Below are positions 18,443 through 26,653 of a DNA stretch of 64,000 bases, piece by piece. This stretch comes from Streptomyces tardus (GTDB lineage Bacteria; Actinomycetota; Actinomycetes; Streptomycetales; Streptomycetaceae): the NCBI RefSeq assembly GCF_018101125.2, contig NZ_JAELVF020000001.1, positions 4,804,366 through 4,868,365 on the forward strand. The letters run 5' to 3'. A program made the translations under genes and the position numbers. Under the pieces are notes generated by a model, which saw only the letters and a program-made list of their open reading frames with translations, made no database searches and was not told the DNA's origin. The stretch's first letter is position 1. Each line of letters opens with the position of its first letter.

Positions 18443-18894
18443 ACGGCAGCCGCGTACTGGTGCTCAACGGCCCCAACCTCGGTCGGCTGGGCTCCCGCGA
18501 GCCCGATGTCTACGGCGCCACCTCCTACGCCGGCCTGGTCGAGCGGTGCACCGCGCTCGGCCGCGAGCTGGGCCTGGCGGTGGAGGTGCGCGAGACCAAC
18601 GACGAGGGCGAGATGATCCGCTGGCTGCACGAGGCGGCCGACGGACGGCTGCCGGTGGTGCTGAACCCGGGGGCGTTCACCCACTACTCGTACGGCATGC
18701 GGGACGCCGCGGCGCAGCGCACCGCTCCGCTCATCGAGGTGCACATCTCCAACCCGCACGCCCGGGAGAGCTTCCGGCACACCTCGGTCGTCGCCGCGGT
18801 CGCCTCCGGGACGATCGCCGGTTTCGGTATCGACTCCTATCTCCTGGCGCTGCGTTCACTGGCCGAGGGGGCCCGCGGCGGCGGTCAGGGCTGA
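18439..18894 (+). CDS. aroQ: 3-Dehydroquinate dehydratase, type II
   Basis: This 151-aa protein belongs to the dodecameric type II family. The LNGPNLGRLGSREPDVYG lid contains the catalytic Arg and Tyr, LNPGAFTHYS binds substrate, and the catalytic His is in EVHISN. It dehydrates 3-dehydroquinate to 3-dehydroshikimate, feeding aroE. It ends the aro run; about 195 nt separate it from the next gene. Confidence 0.96.
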   Translation: MNGSRVLVLNGPNLGRLGSREPDVYGATSYAGLVERCTALGRELGLAVEVRETNDEGEMIRWLHEAADGRLPVVLNPGAFTHYSYGMRDAAAQRTAPLIEVHISNPHARESFRHTSVVAAVASGTIAGFGIDSYLLALRSLAEGARGGGQG

Positions 18895-19023
18895 GACAAC
18901 CAGCAGGTCCGCGCCGCCGTTCCCGGTCCGGGTGCACCTGAGCGGGAACGGCCGCGTGCCCGGCCGGACGTCGGCGGCCGGGACGGCCGGTGGCGGGTGC
19001 ACCGTTCCCACCCGTTCGGGTGG

Positions 19024-19043
19024 ACGGTACGGTTCGGTACCGT
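19024..19043. promoter_or_regulatory. Inverted repeat upstream of P-loop ATPase gene
   Basis: ACGGTAC and GTACCGT are exact inverted 7-mers separated by 6 nt, ending 45 nt before the next start codon. This is a plausible operator, with no regulator identified. Confidence 0.45.
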
Positions 19044-19088
19044 TGACCCAGCGCACAGCGGGTGCGTGAAAGATCGGAGTGGGACCGG

Positions 19089-19976
19089 ATGCAGCACTAC
19101 GGGGCGCAGCAGCCCGTACCCCCCTCCATGGCCGTTCCCGGCCATCGGCCGCCCTCCGGGCAGCACCCCGGGCCCCCGCCGCCCCACGCACATCCGCAGC
19201 CACCGATGCAGCCGCATCCGCAGCCGCCCCCTCAGCCACACGCCCCGCAGCCCCAACCGCACGCCCCGCAGCCTCATCCGCCGCACGGCGGCTGGGCTCC
19301 GCCTCCCGCCCCGCCCCAGCAGGCGGGCAGCGAGCTGACCGGCCATCTGCCGCTCCCCACCGGCGACCCGGTGCTGGCGCCCCACCAGACGGCCGACCAG
19401 TCCGCTCCGGACGTCGCGCACACCGCGGTGGCGGTGCTCCTGATCGGTCCGGCGGGCGCGGGAAAGACCACCGTTGCCCGCTACTGGGCCGACCGCCGCC
19501 AAGTGCCGACCGCACACATCAGCCTGGACGACGTACGCGAGTGGGTGCGTTCGGGTTTCGCCGATCCGCAGAGCGGCTGGGACGACAACTCCGAGGCCCA
19601 GTACCGCCTGGCACGCCGCACCTGCGGCTTCGCCGCGCGCAACTTCCTGGCCAACGGCGTCTCCTGCATCCTCGACGACGCCGTCTTCCCCGACCGTCCC
19701 GTCATCGGGCTCGGGGGCTGGAAGCGCCATGTGGGACCCGGCCTGATCCCGGTGGTGCTGCTGCCGGGCCTGGAGATCGTGCTGGAGCGCAACGCCGAGC
19801 GCAGCGGCAACCGGCGTCTGAGCGACGAGGAAGTGGCCCGGATACACGGGCGGATGGCCGGTTGGTACGGGTCGGGGCTGCCGATCATCGACAACTCCCG
19901 CAACGACGTGGAGACGACCGCGCGGCTGCTCGACGAGGCCGTCTCGCGCAGCCTCGCCAGCCCGCCCAGCTGGTAG
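19089..19976 (+). CDS. P-loop ATP-binding protein with Pro/His/Gln-rich N-terminus
   Basis: The 295-aa product starts at ATG 19089. Residues 1-80 are a low-complexity Pro/His/Gln tail with HAPQP-type repeats. A compact zeta-toxin/AAA_33-like kinase fold follows: Walker A GPAGAGKTT (120-128), then a DDVREWVRSGF segment and a C-terminal DNSRND motif. These features resemble small-molecule or nucleotide kinases, but I cannot name a substrate. It sits between aroQ and the M24-like gene, a conserved Streptomyces position as far as I recall. Confidence 0.78.
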   Translation: MQHYGAQQPVPPSMAVPGHRPPSGQHPGPPPPHAHPQPPMQPHPQPPPQPHAPQPQPHAPQPHPPHGGWAPPPAPPQQAGSELTGHLPLPTGDPVLAPHQTADQSAPDVAHTAVAVLLIGPAGAGKTTVARYWADRRQVPTAHISLDDVREWVRSGFADPQSGWDDNSEAQYRLARRTCGFAARNFLANGVSCILDDAVFPDRPVIGLGGWKRHVGPGLIPVVLLPGLEIVLERNAERSGNRRLSDEEVARIHGRMAGWYGSGLPIIDNSRNDVETTARLLDEAVSRSLASPPSW

Positions 19977-20262
19977 CAGCGCGCCCGGCGTCCGTCCCCG
20001 CCTCCCGCCTGCTCCCGCCCGTCCTGCCTCCGCGACCCGTACGCCGGGTCGGCCCGGGCCTGCGCGGCGTACACCGTCGTGCCCGGGCCGACGCCGGTAC
20101 GCCGCCCTCGTGCCGGGGCCGACACCCGAACGCCGTCGTGTCCCTGTCCGTGTCCGATCGGGTGGTCCGCGGTCGTGATCCCGCCGGGTCCGCGCCGGCG
20201 TCCGCCGCCCACTCGGAGTGCCCCGACCGGCCGGGCGGCCCGTGCGGTCGTACGCTCGCGAC

Positions 20263-21444
20263 ATGTCCGAGGTACACATGGCCCGTCGCGCCCGACTGCG
20301 GGACCGCTGTGCGCTGGCCGCCGACGGGGCCGGAGAAGGGCGCACCGGGGCAGTCGTCTCCCAACCCGCGAACCTGCGGTACCTCACCGGGTGCGCGCCG
20401 CCGTACGCCGTCCTGCTGGTCGGCCACGACGGCCGGGACACCCTCTTCGTGCAGCCGACCCTGCCTGCGCCGGTGGCTGCGGGGGCGGGCGGTACGGCCG
20501 CGCTCGCCGCGGACCTGGGGGAGCGACCGCTGTGGCTCCCGGGCGCGCAGGACGAACTGCGACACGAACTGCTGCCGGGCGGGGGCGATCCGCTGCTGGC
20601 CGCGGCGAGGTCGGCGGTCTCGATCGGTACCGAGCTGCTGGTCGTCGAGGAGAGCCATCTGACCGTACGGCGCCACCGTGCACTGCTCGTGGCGGCCCCC
20701 GAGCTGCGGCTGGGGGACCTCAGCGGCGCGGTGGAGCACCAGCGACTGGTCAAGGACGACGACGAGATCGCCTGTCTGCGCATCGCCGCGGAGATCACCG
20801 ACCAGGCGCTCGGCGAGCTGCTGGAGTCGATCCTCGTCGGCCGGACGGAGCGCCATCTCGCGTTGGAGCTGGAGCGGCGTCTGATCGACCACGGCGGCGA
20901 CGGTCCCGCCTTCCCCACCTCCGTCGCGACCGGCCCCAACGCGGGCGTCCCGACCCACGTGCCCACTGATCGACGGGTCGAGGAGGGCGATTTTCTCTCC
21001 GTACGGATGGGCGCCCGCTACCGCGGCTACCGCTGCCAGATCGGCCGCACCTTTGTCATCGGCACCGCTCCCGAGGAGTGGCAGATCGAGCTGTACGAGC
21101 TGGTTTTCGCAGCTCAACGCGCTGGGCGTGAGGCGCTGGCGCCGGGTGCGGAGTGCCGTGCGGTGGACCGGGCAGCCCGCGAGGTACTGGCCGCGGCCGG
21201 GCACGGCGGGGCGGTGGAGGCGTGCACCGGGCACGGGGTGGGACTGGAAATCGGAGAGGACCCTCAGCTGTCGCCGGACGCCATGAGTAAACTTGACGCT
21301 CGCGTACCGGTCACCGTCGAGCCCGGGGTCCATCTGCCGGGCCGGGGCGGGGTCCGGATCGATGACACACTCGTTGTCCGCTCCCTCGCGGACGGCGGGC
21401 CGGAGCTACTTACCATCACGACCAAGGAGCTGCTCGCCCTGTAA
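20263..21444 (+). CDS. M24-fold (pita-bread) protein lacking most metal ligands
   Basis: The 393-aa product has a creatinase-like N-terminal domain (about 1-160) and an M24 aminopeptidase P-like C-terminal domain. Of the five M24 metal ligands, the two Asp positions are Arg248 (SVRMGA) and Gln259 (CQIGRT). His324 (TGHGVG) and Glu353 (TVEPGV) remain, and the last Glu is Asp367 (RIDDT). The accessory His normally in EIHE is Gly331. A metal-dependent peptidase therefore looks unlikely. Its position beside efp matches pepQ of mycobacteria. It may be a pseudoenzyme or have acquired another role. ATG 20263 is preferred over an upstream ATG lacking a ribosome site. Confidence 0.85.
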   Translation: MSEVHMARRARLRDRCALAADGAGEGRTGAVVSQPANLRYLTGCAPPYAVLLVGHDGRDTLFVQPTLPAPVAAGAGGTAALAADLGERPLWLPGAQDELRHELLPGGGDPLLAAARSAVSIGTELLVVEESHLTVRRHRALLVAAPELRLGDLSGAVEHQRLVKDDDEIACLRIAAEITDQALGELLESILVGRTERHLALELERRLIDHGGDGPAFPTSVATGPNAGVPTHVPTDRRVEEGDFLSVRMGARYRGYRCQIGRTFVIGTAPEEWQIELYELVFAAQRAGREALAPGAECRAVDRAAREVLAAAGHGGAVEACTGHGVGLEIGEDPQLSPDAMSKLDARVPVTVEPGVHLPGRGGVRIDDTLVVRSLADGGPELLTITTKELLAL

Positions 21445-21518
21445 GGCGCCCCGCCGCAGAAGGCGGGTGGTCCGGCTCCCAGGTCGTCCGAGCAGCAGTC
21501 TCAGGAGAATCCGCCACC

Positions 21519-22085
21519 GTGGCCAGTACGAACGACCTCAAGAACGGCATGGTGCTCAAGCTCGACGGGGGCCAGCTCTGGTCCGTAGTTGAGTTCCAGC
21601 ACGTCAAGCCCGGCAAGGGCCCCGCCTTTGTGCGGACGAAGCTGAAGAACTTCCTTTCCGGCAAGATCGTGGACAAGACGTTCAACGCCGGTACGAAGGT
21701 CGAGACCGCCACCGTCGACCGTCGCAGCATGCAGTTCAGCTATGTGGACGGCGAGTACTACGTGTTCATGGACATGGACACCTACGACCAGATCCACGTC
21801 GACAGGCCCACTCTCGGCGAGGCGGCGAACTACCTCATCGAGGGGTTCGAGGCCACCGTCGCGATGTACGAGGGCAACCCGCTCTCGGTCGAGCTGCCGG
21901 CCTCCGTCGAGCTGGTCATCAAGCACACCGACCCCGGCGTGCAGGGCGACCGCTCCACCGGCGGCACCAAGCCCGCCGAGCTGGAGACCGGTTACGAGAT
22001 CGGCGTTCCGCTGTTCATCTCCACCGGTGAGAAGATCAAGGTCGACACCCGCAGCGGCGAGTACCTCGGCCGGGTGAACAGCTAA
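21519..22085 (+). CDS. efp: Elongation factor P
   Basis: The 188-aa three-domain protein has domain I with the loop KPGKGPAF (tip Lys33), then two OB domains ending in GEYLGRVNS. EF-P rescues ribosomes stalled on polyproline. The PGKGP loop marks the actinobacterial-type subfamily reported to work with an unmodified lysine; I recall this for Corynebacterium. The start is GTG 21519. nusB begins 2 nt after the stop. Confidence 0.96.
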   Translation: MASTNDLKNGMVLKLDGGQLWSVVEFQHVKPGKGPAFVRTKLKNFLSGKIVDKTFNAGTKVETATVDRRSMQFSYVDGEYYVFMDMDTYDQIHVDRPTLGEAANYLIEGFEATVAMYEGNPLSVELPASVELVIKHTDPGVQGDRSTGGTKPAELETGYEIGVPLFISTGEKIKVDTRSGEYLGRVNS

Positions 22086-22087
22086 CC

Positions 22088-22516
22088 GTGGCAGCCCGCA
22101 GCAAGGCCCGCAAGCGCGCCTTCCAGATCATCTTCGAGGCCGACCAGCGCGGCAGCGGCGTCACCGACGTGCTGGCCGACTGGATCCGGCACGCCCGTAC
22201 CGACAGCCGGCAGCCACCGGTCAGTGAGTACACGATGGAGCTGGTGGAGGGGTACGCCGGGCATGTCGCCCGGATCGACGAGCTTCTCTCCACCTACACG
22301 GTCGACTGGCCCCTGGACCGGATGCCGGTCGTCGACCGCAGCATCCTGCGCCTGGGGGCGTACGAGCTGCTGTGGGTGGAGGAGACGCCGGACGCGGTCG
22401 TGATCGACGAATGCGTCCAGCTCGCGCGGGAGTTCTCCACGGACGACTCCCCGTCCTTCGTCAACGGCCTGCTGGGCCGTTTGAAAGAGTTGGGTCCCAA
22501 CCTGCGCCGCGTCTAG
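22088..22516 (+). CDS. nusB: Transcription antitermination factor NusB
   Basis: The 142-aa all-helical protein starts at GTG 22088 with ARSKARKRAFQIIFEAD. It contains the conserved DRMPVVDRSILRLGAYELL and VDECVQLAREFS-like segments. NusB binds boxA RNA with NusE (S10) during rRNA transcription. It is the last gene of the efp-nusB unit and faces bldD across a bidirectional terminator. Confidence 0.95.
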   Translation: MAARSKARKRAFQIIFEADQRGSGVTDVLADWIRHARTDSRQPPVSEYTMELVEGYAGHVARIDELLSTYTVDWPLDRMPVVDRSILRLGAYELLWVEETPDAVVIDECVQLAREFSTDDSPSFVNGLLGRLKELGPNLRRV

Positions 22517-22922
22517 GCGCGTTGACGACCGGGGGCCTTCTGGCGCCGTGCGGAGGGCGACCTCCGGCACTGCCGCCGGAAGGCCCTTGTGCGTTCCGGC
22601 GGCAGTGCCCGCGCGCCGGCGGAACGCTCCGAGAGGCGGGATGCGGCGCTCGGTTGCCGGCTGCGAAGTGTCGCCGACGATCACGTGCAGTAGTCCTGCG
22701 GCCTCCGACGCGACCCGAACGGGCGGCCGGGCGCGCACACTTCGTGTCCGGCGCTCGCGGGAGCGCGAACTCCGTACCGGGCGCGGTCGGTTGGCGCCCG
22801 GTACGCCCGTCGGCGCCGGTGCGCGCGTACGACCCGGTACGCGTCGAGGGGCCCGGAGGAAGCGTTTTGCTTCCTCCGGGCCCCTCGGCGGTGGCTCGGT
22901 CTCCCCGGGTGTCCGGAGCGGC
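22517..22922. other. 406-nt gap between convergent nusB and bldD
   Basis: The only structure I can support is the strong terminator at 22845-22887. The rest is G/C-rich sequence with an imperfect inverted segment near 22552-22620 (GCCGGAAGG..., CCGGCGGCAGTG...) that could act as a further hairpin. No gene with coding-like signals was seen. Confidence 0.5.
22845..22887. terminator. Bidirectional terminator between nusB and bldD
   Basis: A perfect 19-bp stem (CGAGGGGCCCGGAGGAAGC and its complement) closes a GTTTT loop. This is the strongest hairpin seen in the window. It sits 35 nt past the bldD stop and serves both converging transcripts. Confidence 0.93.
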
Positions 22923-23423
22923 TCAGATGTCCTCGGAGGCCACCGCGCGCCGGGCGTCGGCGTCCAGTACGCCCCAGCTGATCAGCTGCTCGGTGAGGAC
23001 CGAGGGGGACTGGTCGTAGATGACGGCCAGGGTGCGCAGATCGTCCTGGCGGATCGAGAGCACCTTGCCGTTGTAGTCCCCGCGCTGGCTCTGGATGGTG
23101 GCGGCGTACCGCTGGAGCGGGCCGGCCTTGTCGACCGGCACGTGGGCCAGTCGCTCCAGGTCGAGCACGAGCTTGGGCGGCGGCTCGGCGGCGCCGCCCG
23201 GGGTGGTGCCCGGAAGCAGCTCCTGGACCGGAACGCCGTAGAAGTCGGCCAGCTCGGCGAGACGCTGGACGGTCACCGCACGGTCGCCGCGCTCGTAGGA
23301 GCCGACGACGACGGCCTTCCACCGGCCCTGCGACTTCTCCTCGACTCCGTGGAGGGACAGGCCCTGCTGAGTGCGGATGGCGCGGAGTTTGGCCCCGAGC
23401 TGCTTGGCGTATTCGCTGGACAT
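22923..23423 (-). CDS. bldD: Developmental master regulator BldD
   Basis: The 166-aa product has an N-terminal HTH_XRE DNA-binding domain (about 8-72) and the C-terminal c-di-GMP domain. The RGD (114-116)-X8-RQDD (125-128) signature that binds tetrameric c-di-GMP is intact and at the positions described for S. coelicolor BldD. With c-di-GMP, BldD dimerises and represses sporulation genes. GGGGAG precedes ATG 23423. Two BldD boxes in its own upstream region indicate autoregulation. Confidence 0.97.
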   Translation of the reverse strand: MSSEYAKQLGAKLRAIRTQQGLSLHGVEEKSQGRWKAVVVGSYERGDRAVTVQRLAELADFYGVPVQELLPGTTPGGAAEPPPKLVLDLERLAHVPVDKAGPLQRYAATIQSQRGDYNGKVLSIRQDDLRTLAVIYDQSPSVLTEQLISWGVLDADARRAVASEDI

Positions 23424-23446
23424 AAGGCTCCCCGGATGAGGTTCTC

Positions 23447-23461
23447 GTAACTCACTGTGAG
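23447..23461. promoter_or_regulatory. BldD box 1 in the bldD promoter
   Basis: GTAACTCACTGTGAG fits the BldD consensus nTnACnC(A/T)GnGTnAn with one mismatch (C for G after the central base). It lies 24 nt upstream of the bldD start. Confidence 0.72.
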
Positions 23462-23476
23462 GTTACGCAGCGTAAT
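23462..23476. promoter_or_regulatory. BldD box 2 in the bldD promoter
   Basis: GTTACGCAGCGTAAT matches the BldD consensus at every fixed position and has a perfect TTACGC-A-GCGTAA palindrome. It directly abuts box 1, so two dimers could bind side by side. Confidence 0.88.
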
Positions 23477-23582
23477 GTCCGCCGTCAAGCTGAGGGCAGG
23501 ACTTCCGCCGTCGACCAGGCCGGATACGGAGGGTGGAAACCCCGCTGGTACGGTGGAGAAAGTCAATCCAGACGTCCTTTAA

Positions 23583-23612
23583 GACCCGTCCCGTGAGGCG
23601 GGGAAGGGGGTC
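23583..23612 (+). promoter_or_regulatory. PyrR-binding RNA element in the pyr leader
   Basis: TCCCGTGAGG (23589-23598) matches the PyrR recognition loop pattern UCCNGNGAGG. It is enclosed by complementary GACCC (23583-23587) and GGGTC (23608-23612). The purine-rich ribosome site of pyrR lies in the 3' arm, so PyrR-UMP binding could block translation initiation, as reported for mycobacteria. Confidence 0.8.
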
Positions 23613-23620
23613 CGTTTCGC

Positions 23621-24241
23621 ATGGACAGCAGTAGTGAGGGCGCCGCAGGCGTGCCCGTGGACGGCTCCGCGGCCGTCCCGACGCCTCCCGCCCGCCCGGT
23701 GCTCGAAGCTCCGGACATCGCACGGGTGTTGACCCGTATCGCCCACGAGATCGTGGAGCGCGCGAAGGGCGCCGACGACGTCGTGCTCCTTGGCGTTCCG
23801 ACACGAGGTGTACACCTCGCCCAGCGCCTGGCGGCCAAGCTCCAGGAGATCACCGGCCATCCCGTGCCGGTCGGCTCGCTGGACATCACCATGTACCGCG
23901 ACGACCTGCGGATGCGTCCGGCCCGCGCCCTCGCCCGCACCGAGATCCCCGGCGACGGCATCGAGGGCCGCCTGGTCGTCCTCGTCGACGACGTGCTCTT
24001 CTCCGGGCGCACTATCCGCGCCGCGCTCGATGCACTCGGTGACATCGGCCGCCCCCGCGCCGTGCAGCTCGCCGTGCTCGTCGACCGTGGCCACCGTGAG
24101 CTGCCCATCCGTGCCGACTACGTCGGCAAGAACCTCCCCACCTCGCTGCGGGAGACCGTGCGGGTGCGGCTCACCGAGGAGGACGGCCGGGACGGCGTCC
24201 TGCTCGGCCAGCGCGCGACAGCGCCCACCGCCGAGCAGTAG
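23621..24241 (+). CDS. pyrR: Bifunctional pyr operon regulator / uracil phosphoribosyltransferase
   Basis: The 206-aa product has the PRTase fold with the PRPP loop VVLVDDVLFSGRT (119-131) and the conserved MYRDDL segment. PyrR binds pyr mRNA when UMP is high and also shows some UPRTase activity. An N-terminal Ala/Pro-rich extension of about 28 residues precedes the fold. It heads the pyr operon, and the RNA target lies just upstream. Confidence 0.95.
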   Translation: MDSSSEGAAGVPVDGSAAVPTPPARPVLEAPDIARVLTRIAHEIVERAKGADDVVLLGVPTRGVHLAQRLAAKLQEITGHPVPVGSLDITMYRDDLRMRPARALARTEIPGDGIEGRLVVLVDDVLFSGRTIRAALDALGDIGRPRAVQLAVLVDRGHRELPIRADYVGKNLPTSLRETVRVRLTEEDGRDGVLLGQRATAPTAEQ

Positions 24242-24344
24242 CTCCTCCGCACGCCCCGAAGCGCACCGGCGCCCGCGCCCGGTGGTGCGTTCGGCGGTCC
24301 GCGCCTGCCCGCATCCAGCCAACCCAGTTCACGGAAGGCAACAG

Positions 24345-25364
24345 ATGAAGCGCCACCTCATCTCGGCCGCCGACCTCAGCCGCGACGACGCCGTCCTGAT
24401 CCTCGACACCGCCGAGGAGATGGGGCGGGTCGCGGACCGGCCGATCAAGAAGCTCCCCACACTGCGCGGCCGTACGGTGGTCAACCTCTTCTTCGAGGAC
24501 TCCACCCGCACCCGCATTTCCTTCGAGGCCGCCGCGAAGCGGCTGTCCGCCGACGTGATCAACTTCTCCGCGAAGGGCTCCTCGGTCTCCAAGGGCGAGT
24601 CGCTCAAGGACACTGCGCTGACCCTGGAGGCGATGGGCGCCGACGCCGTTGTCATTCGCCACCACGACTCCGGGGCGCCGCACCGGCTCGCCACCTCCGG
24701 CTGGATCGGCGGCTCGGTCGTCAACGCCGGTGACGGCACCCACGAGCACCCCACCCAGGCGCTGTTGGACGCCTTCACGCTGCGGCGCCGCCTCGGCGAC
24801 GGGCCGGGAACCGACCTGGCCGGCCGGCGCGTCACCATCGTCGGCGACATCCTGCACAGCCGCGTCGCCCGCTCCAACGTCCACCTCCTGAGCACCCTGG
24901 GCGCCGAGGTCACTCTGGTGGCGCCGCCGACGCTGGTGCCGGTACGCACCGAGCAGTGGCCCTGCGAGGTCTCCTACGACCTCGACGCCCAGCTCGCGAA
25001 GTCCGACGCCGTGATGATGCTGCGCGTCCAGCGTGAGCGGATGAACGCCGCGTACTTCCCGACCGAGCGCGAGTACGCCCGCCGCTACGGGCTCAACGGC
25101 CAGCGCATGGCGCGGATGCCGGAGCACTCGGTGGTCATGCACCCCGGGCCGATGAACCGCGGCATGGAGATCACCGCCGAGGTAGCGGACTCCCCCCGCT
25201 GCACGGCGGTCGAGCAGGTCACCAACGGCGTGAGCATTCGCATGGCCGTGCTCTACCTGCTGCTCAGCGGTGCCGAGCCGGCCGTCACCGACACCAGCGA
25301 GAACCCCGCCGCCGCACCGGCCGCCGCGCCCGGCCCCGCCACCCGCACCGAGGAGAACGCATGA
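24345..25364 (+). CDS. pyrB: Aspartate carbamoyltransferase catalytic subunit
   Basis: ATG 24345 gives 339 aa. The carbamoyl phosphate loop FFEDSTRTRISFE, a second-site region HEHPTQALLDAF and the MHPGPMNRG motif are present. It makes carbamoyl aspartate. No pyrI regulatory subunit is adjacent. An Ala/Pro-rich tail of about 30 residues extends past the fold. The stop overlaps the pyrC start (ATGA). Confidence 0.96.
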   Translation: MKRHLISAADLSRDDAVLILDTAEEMGRVADRPIKKLPTLRGRTVVNLFFEDSTRTRISFEAAAKRLSADVINFSAKGSSVSKGESLKDTALTLEAMGADAVVIRHHDSGAPHRLATSGWIGGSVVNAGDGTHEHPTQALLDAFTLRRRLGDGPGTDLAGRRVTIVGDILHSRVARSNVHLLSTLGAEVTLVAPPTLVPVRTEQWPCEVSYDLDAQLAKSDAVMMLRVQRERMNAAYFPTEREYARRYGLNGQRMARMPEHSVVMHPGPMNRGMEITAEVADSPRCTAVEQVTNGVSIRMAVLYLLLSGAEPAVTDTSENPAAAPAAAPGPATRTEENA

Positions 25365-26653
25365 GCCAGCACAAGACCCTGATCCGCGGTGCCAAGGTGC
25401 TCGGCGACCGGGCCCAGGACGTACTGATCGACGGCGCAACGATCGCCGAGGTCGGCCAGGGGCTCGACGCGGCGGGGGCGACGGTCGTCGAGGCGGACGG
25501 CCAGATTCTGCTGCCGGGACTGGTCGACCTCCACACCCACCTGCGGGAGCCCGGCCGGGAGGACTCCGAGACCGTCCTGACCGGTACCCGTGCTGCGGCG
25601 GTCGGCGGCTTCACTGCGGTGCACGCGATGGCGAACACCTTCCCGGTCGCGGACACCGCCGGCGTTGTCGAACAGGTCTGGCGGCTGGGCGCCGAGGCCG
25701 GGTACTGCGACGTCCAGCCGGTCGGCGCGGTCACCGTCGGTCTGGAGGGCAAGCAGCTCGCCGAGCTGGGAGCGATGCACGAGTCGGCCGCCGGTGTCAC
25801 TGTCTTCTCCGACGACGGCAAGTGCGTCCACGACGCGGTGATCATGCGGCGCGCGCTGGAGTACGTGAAGGCCTTCGACGGCGTCGTCGCCCAGCACGCC
25901 CAGGAGCCGCGGCTGACCGAGGGCGCCCAGATGAACGAGGGTGTCGTCTCCGCCGAGCTCGGCCTCGGCGGCTGGCCCGCGGTCGCGGAGGAGTCGATCA
26001 TCGCCCGGGACGTGCTGCTGGCCGCCCACGTCGGCTCCCGGGTGCACATCTGCCACCTCTCCACCGCGGGCTCGGTGGAGATCGTGCGCTGGGCCAAGTC
26101 CAAGGGCTGGAACGTCACCGCCGAGGTCACCCCGCACCACCTGCTGCTCACCGACGACCTCGTACGCTCCTACGACCCGGTCTACAAGGTGAACCCGCCG
26201 CTGCGCACCGAGGCCGACGTCGCGGCGCTGCGAGAGGCGCTGGCCGACGGCACCATCGACTGTGTCGCCACCGACCACGCCCCCCACCCGCACGAGGACA
26301 AGGACTGTGAGTGGGGGGCGGCGGCCATGGGCATGGTGGGCCTGGAGACGGCGCTCTCGGTCGTCCAGAACACCATGGTCGACAGCGGGCTGATCACCTG
26401 GAACCAGGTGGCCGAGCGGATGTCCTTCCGCCCCGCCGAGATCGGCCGCCTCGCCGGGCAGGGCCGTCCGATCGCCGCGGGGGAGCCCGCCAACCTCACC
26501 CTGCTCGACTCCGCTTACCGTGGACAGGTGGACCCCGTACATTTCGCGTCCCGCAGCCGCAACACGCCCTACCGTGGACGTGACCTGCCCGGCCGTGTGA
26601 CGCACACCTTCCTGCGGGGCCGGGCCACGGTCATGGACGGGAACCTCACGTGA
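25361..26653 (+). CDS. pyrC: Dihydroorotase
   Basis: The 430-aa product belongs to the amidohydrolase superfamily. Its zinc-binding HTHLREPG motif is near residue 60. Later ligands are in CHLSTAGS and the catalytic Asp is in TDHAPH. It cyclises carbamoyl aspartate to dihydroorotate. Overlaps at both ends (ATGA with pyrB, GTGA with the next gene) indicate a coupled operon. Confidence 0.96.
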   Translation: MSQHKTLIRGAKVLGDRAQDVLIDGATIAEVGQGLDAAGATVVEADGQILLPGLVDLHTHLREPGREDSETVLTGTRAAAVGGFTAVHAMANTFPVADTAGVVEQVWRLGAEAGYCDVQPVGAVTVGLEGKQLAELGAMHESAAGVTVFSDDGKCVHDAVIMRRALEYVKAFDGVVAQHAQEPRLTEGAQMNEGVVSAELGLGGWPAVAEESIIARDVLLAAHVGSRVHICHLSTAGSVEIVRWAKSKGWNVTAEVTPHHLLLTDDLVRSYDPVYKVNPPLRTEADVAALREALADGTIDCVATDHAPHPHEDKDCEWGAAAMGMVGLETALSVVQNTMVDSGLITWNQVAERMSFRPAEIGRLAGQGRPIAAGEPANLTLLDSAYRGQVDPVHFASRSRNTPYRGRDLPGRVTHTFLRGRATVMDGNLT

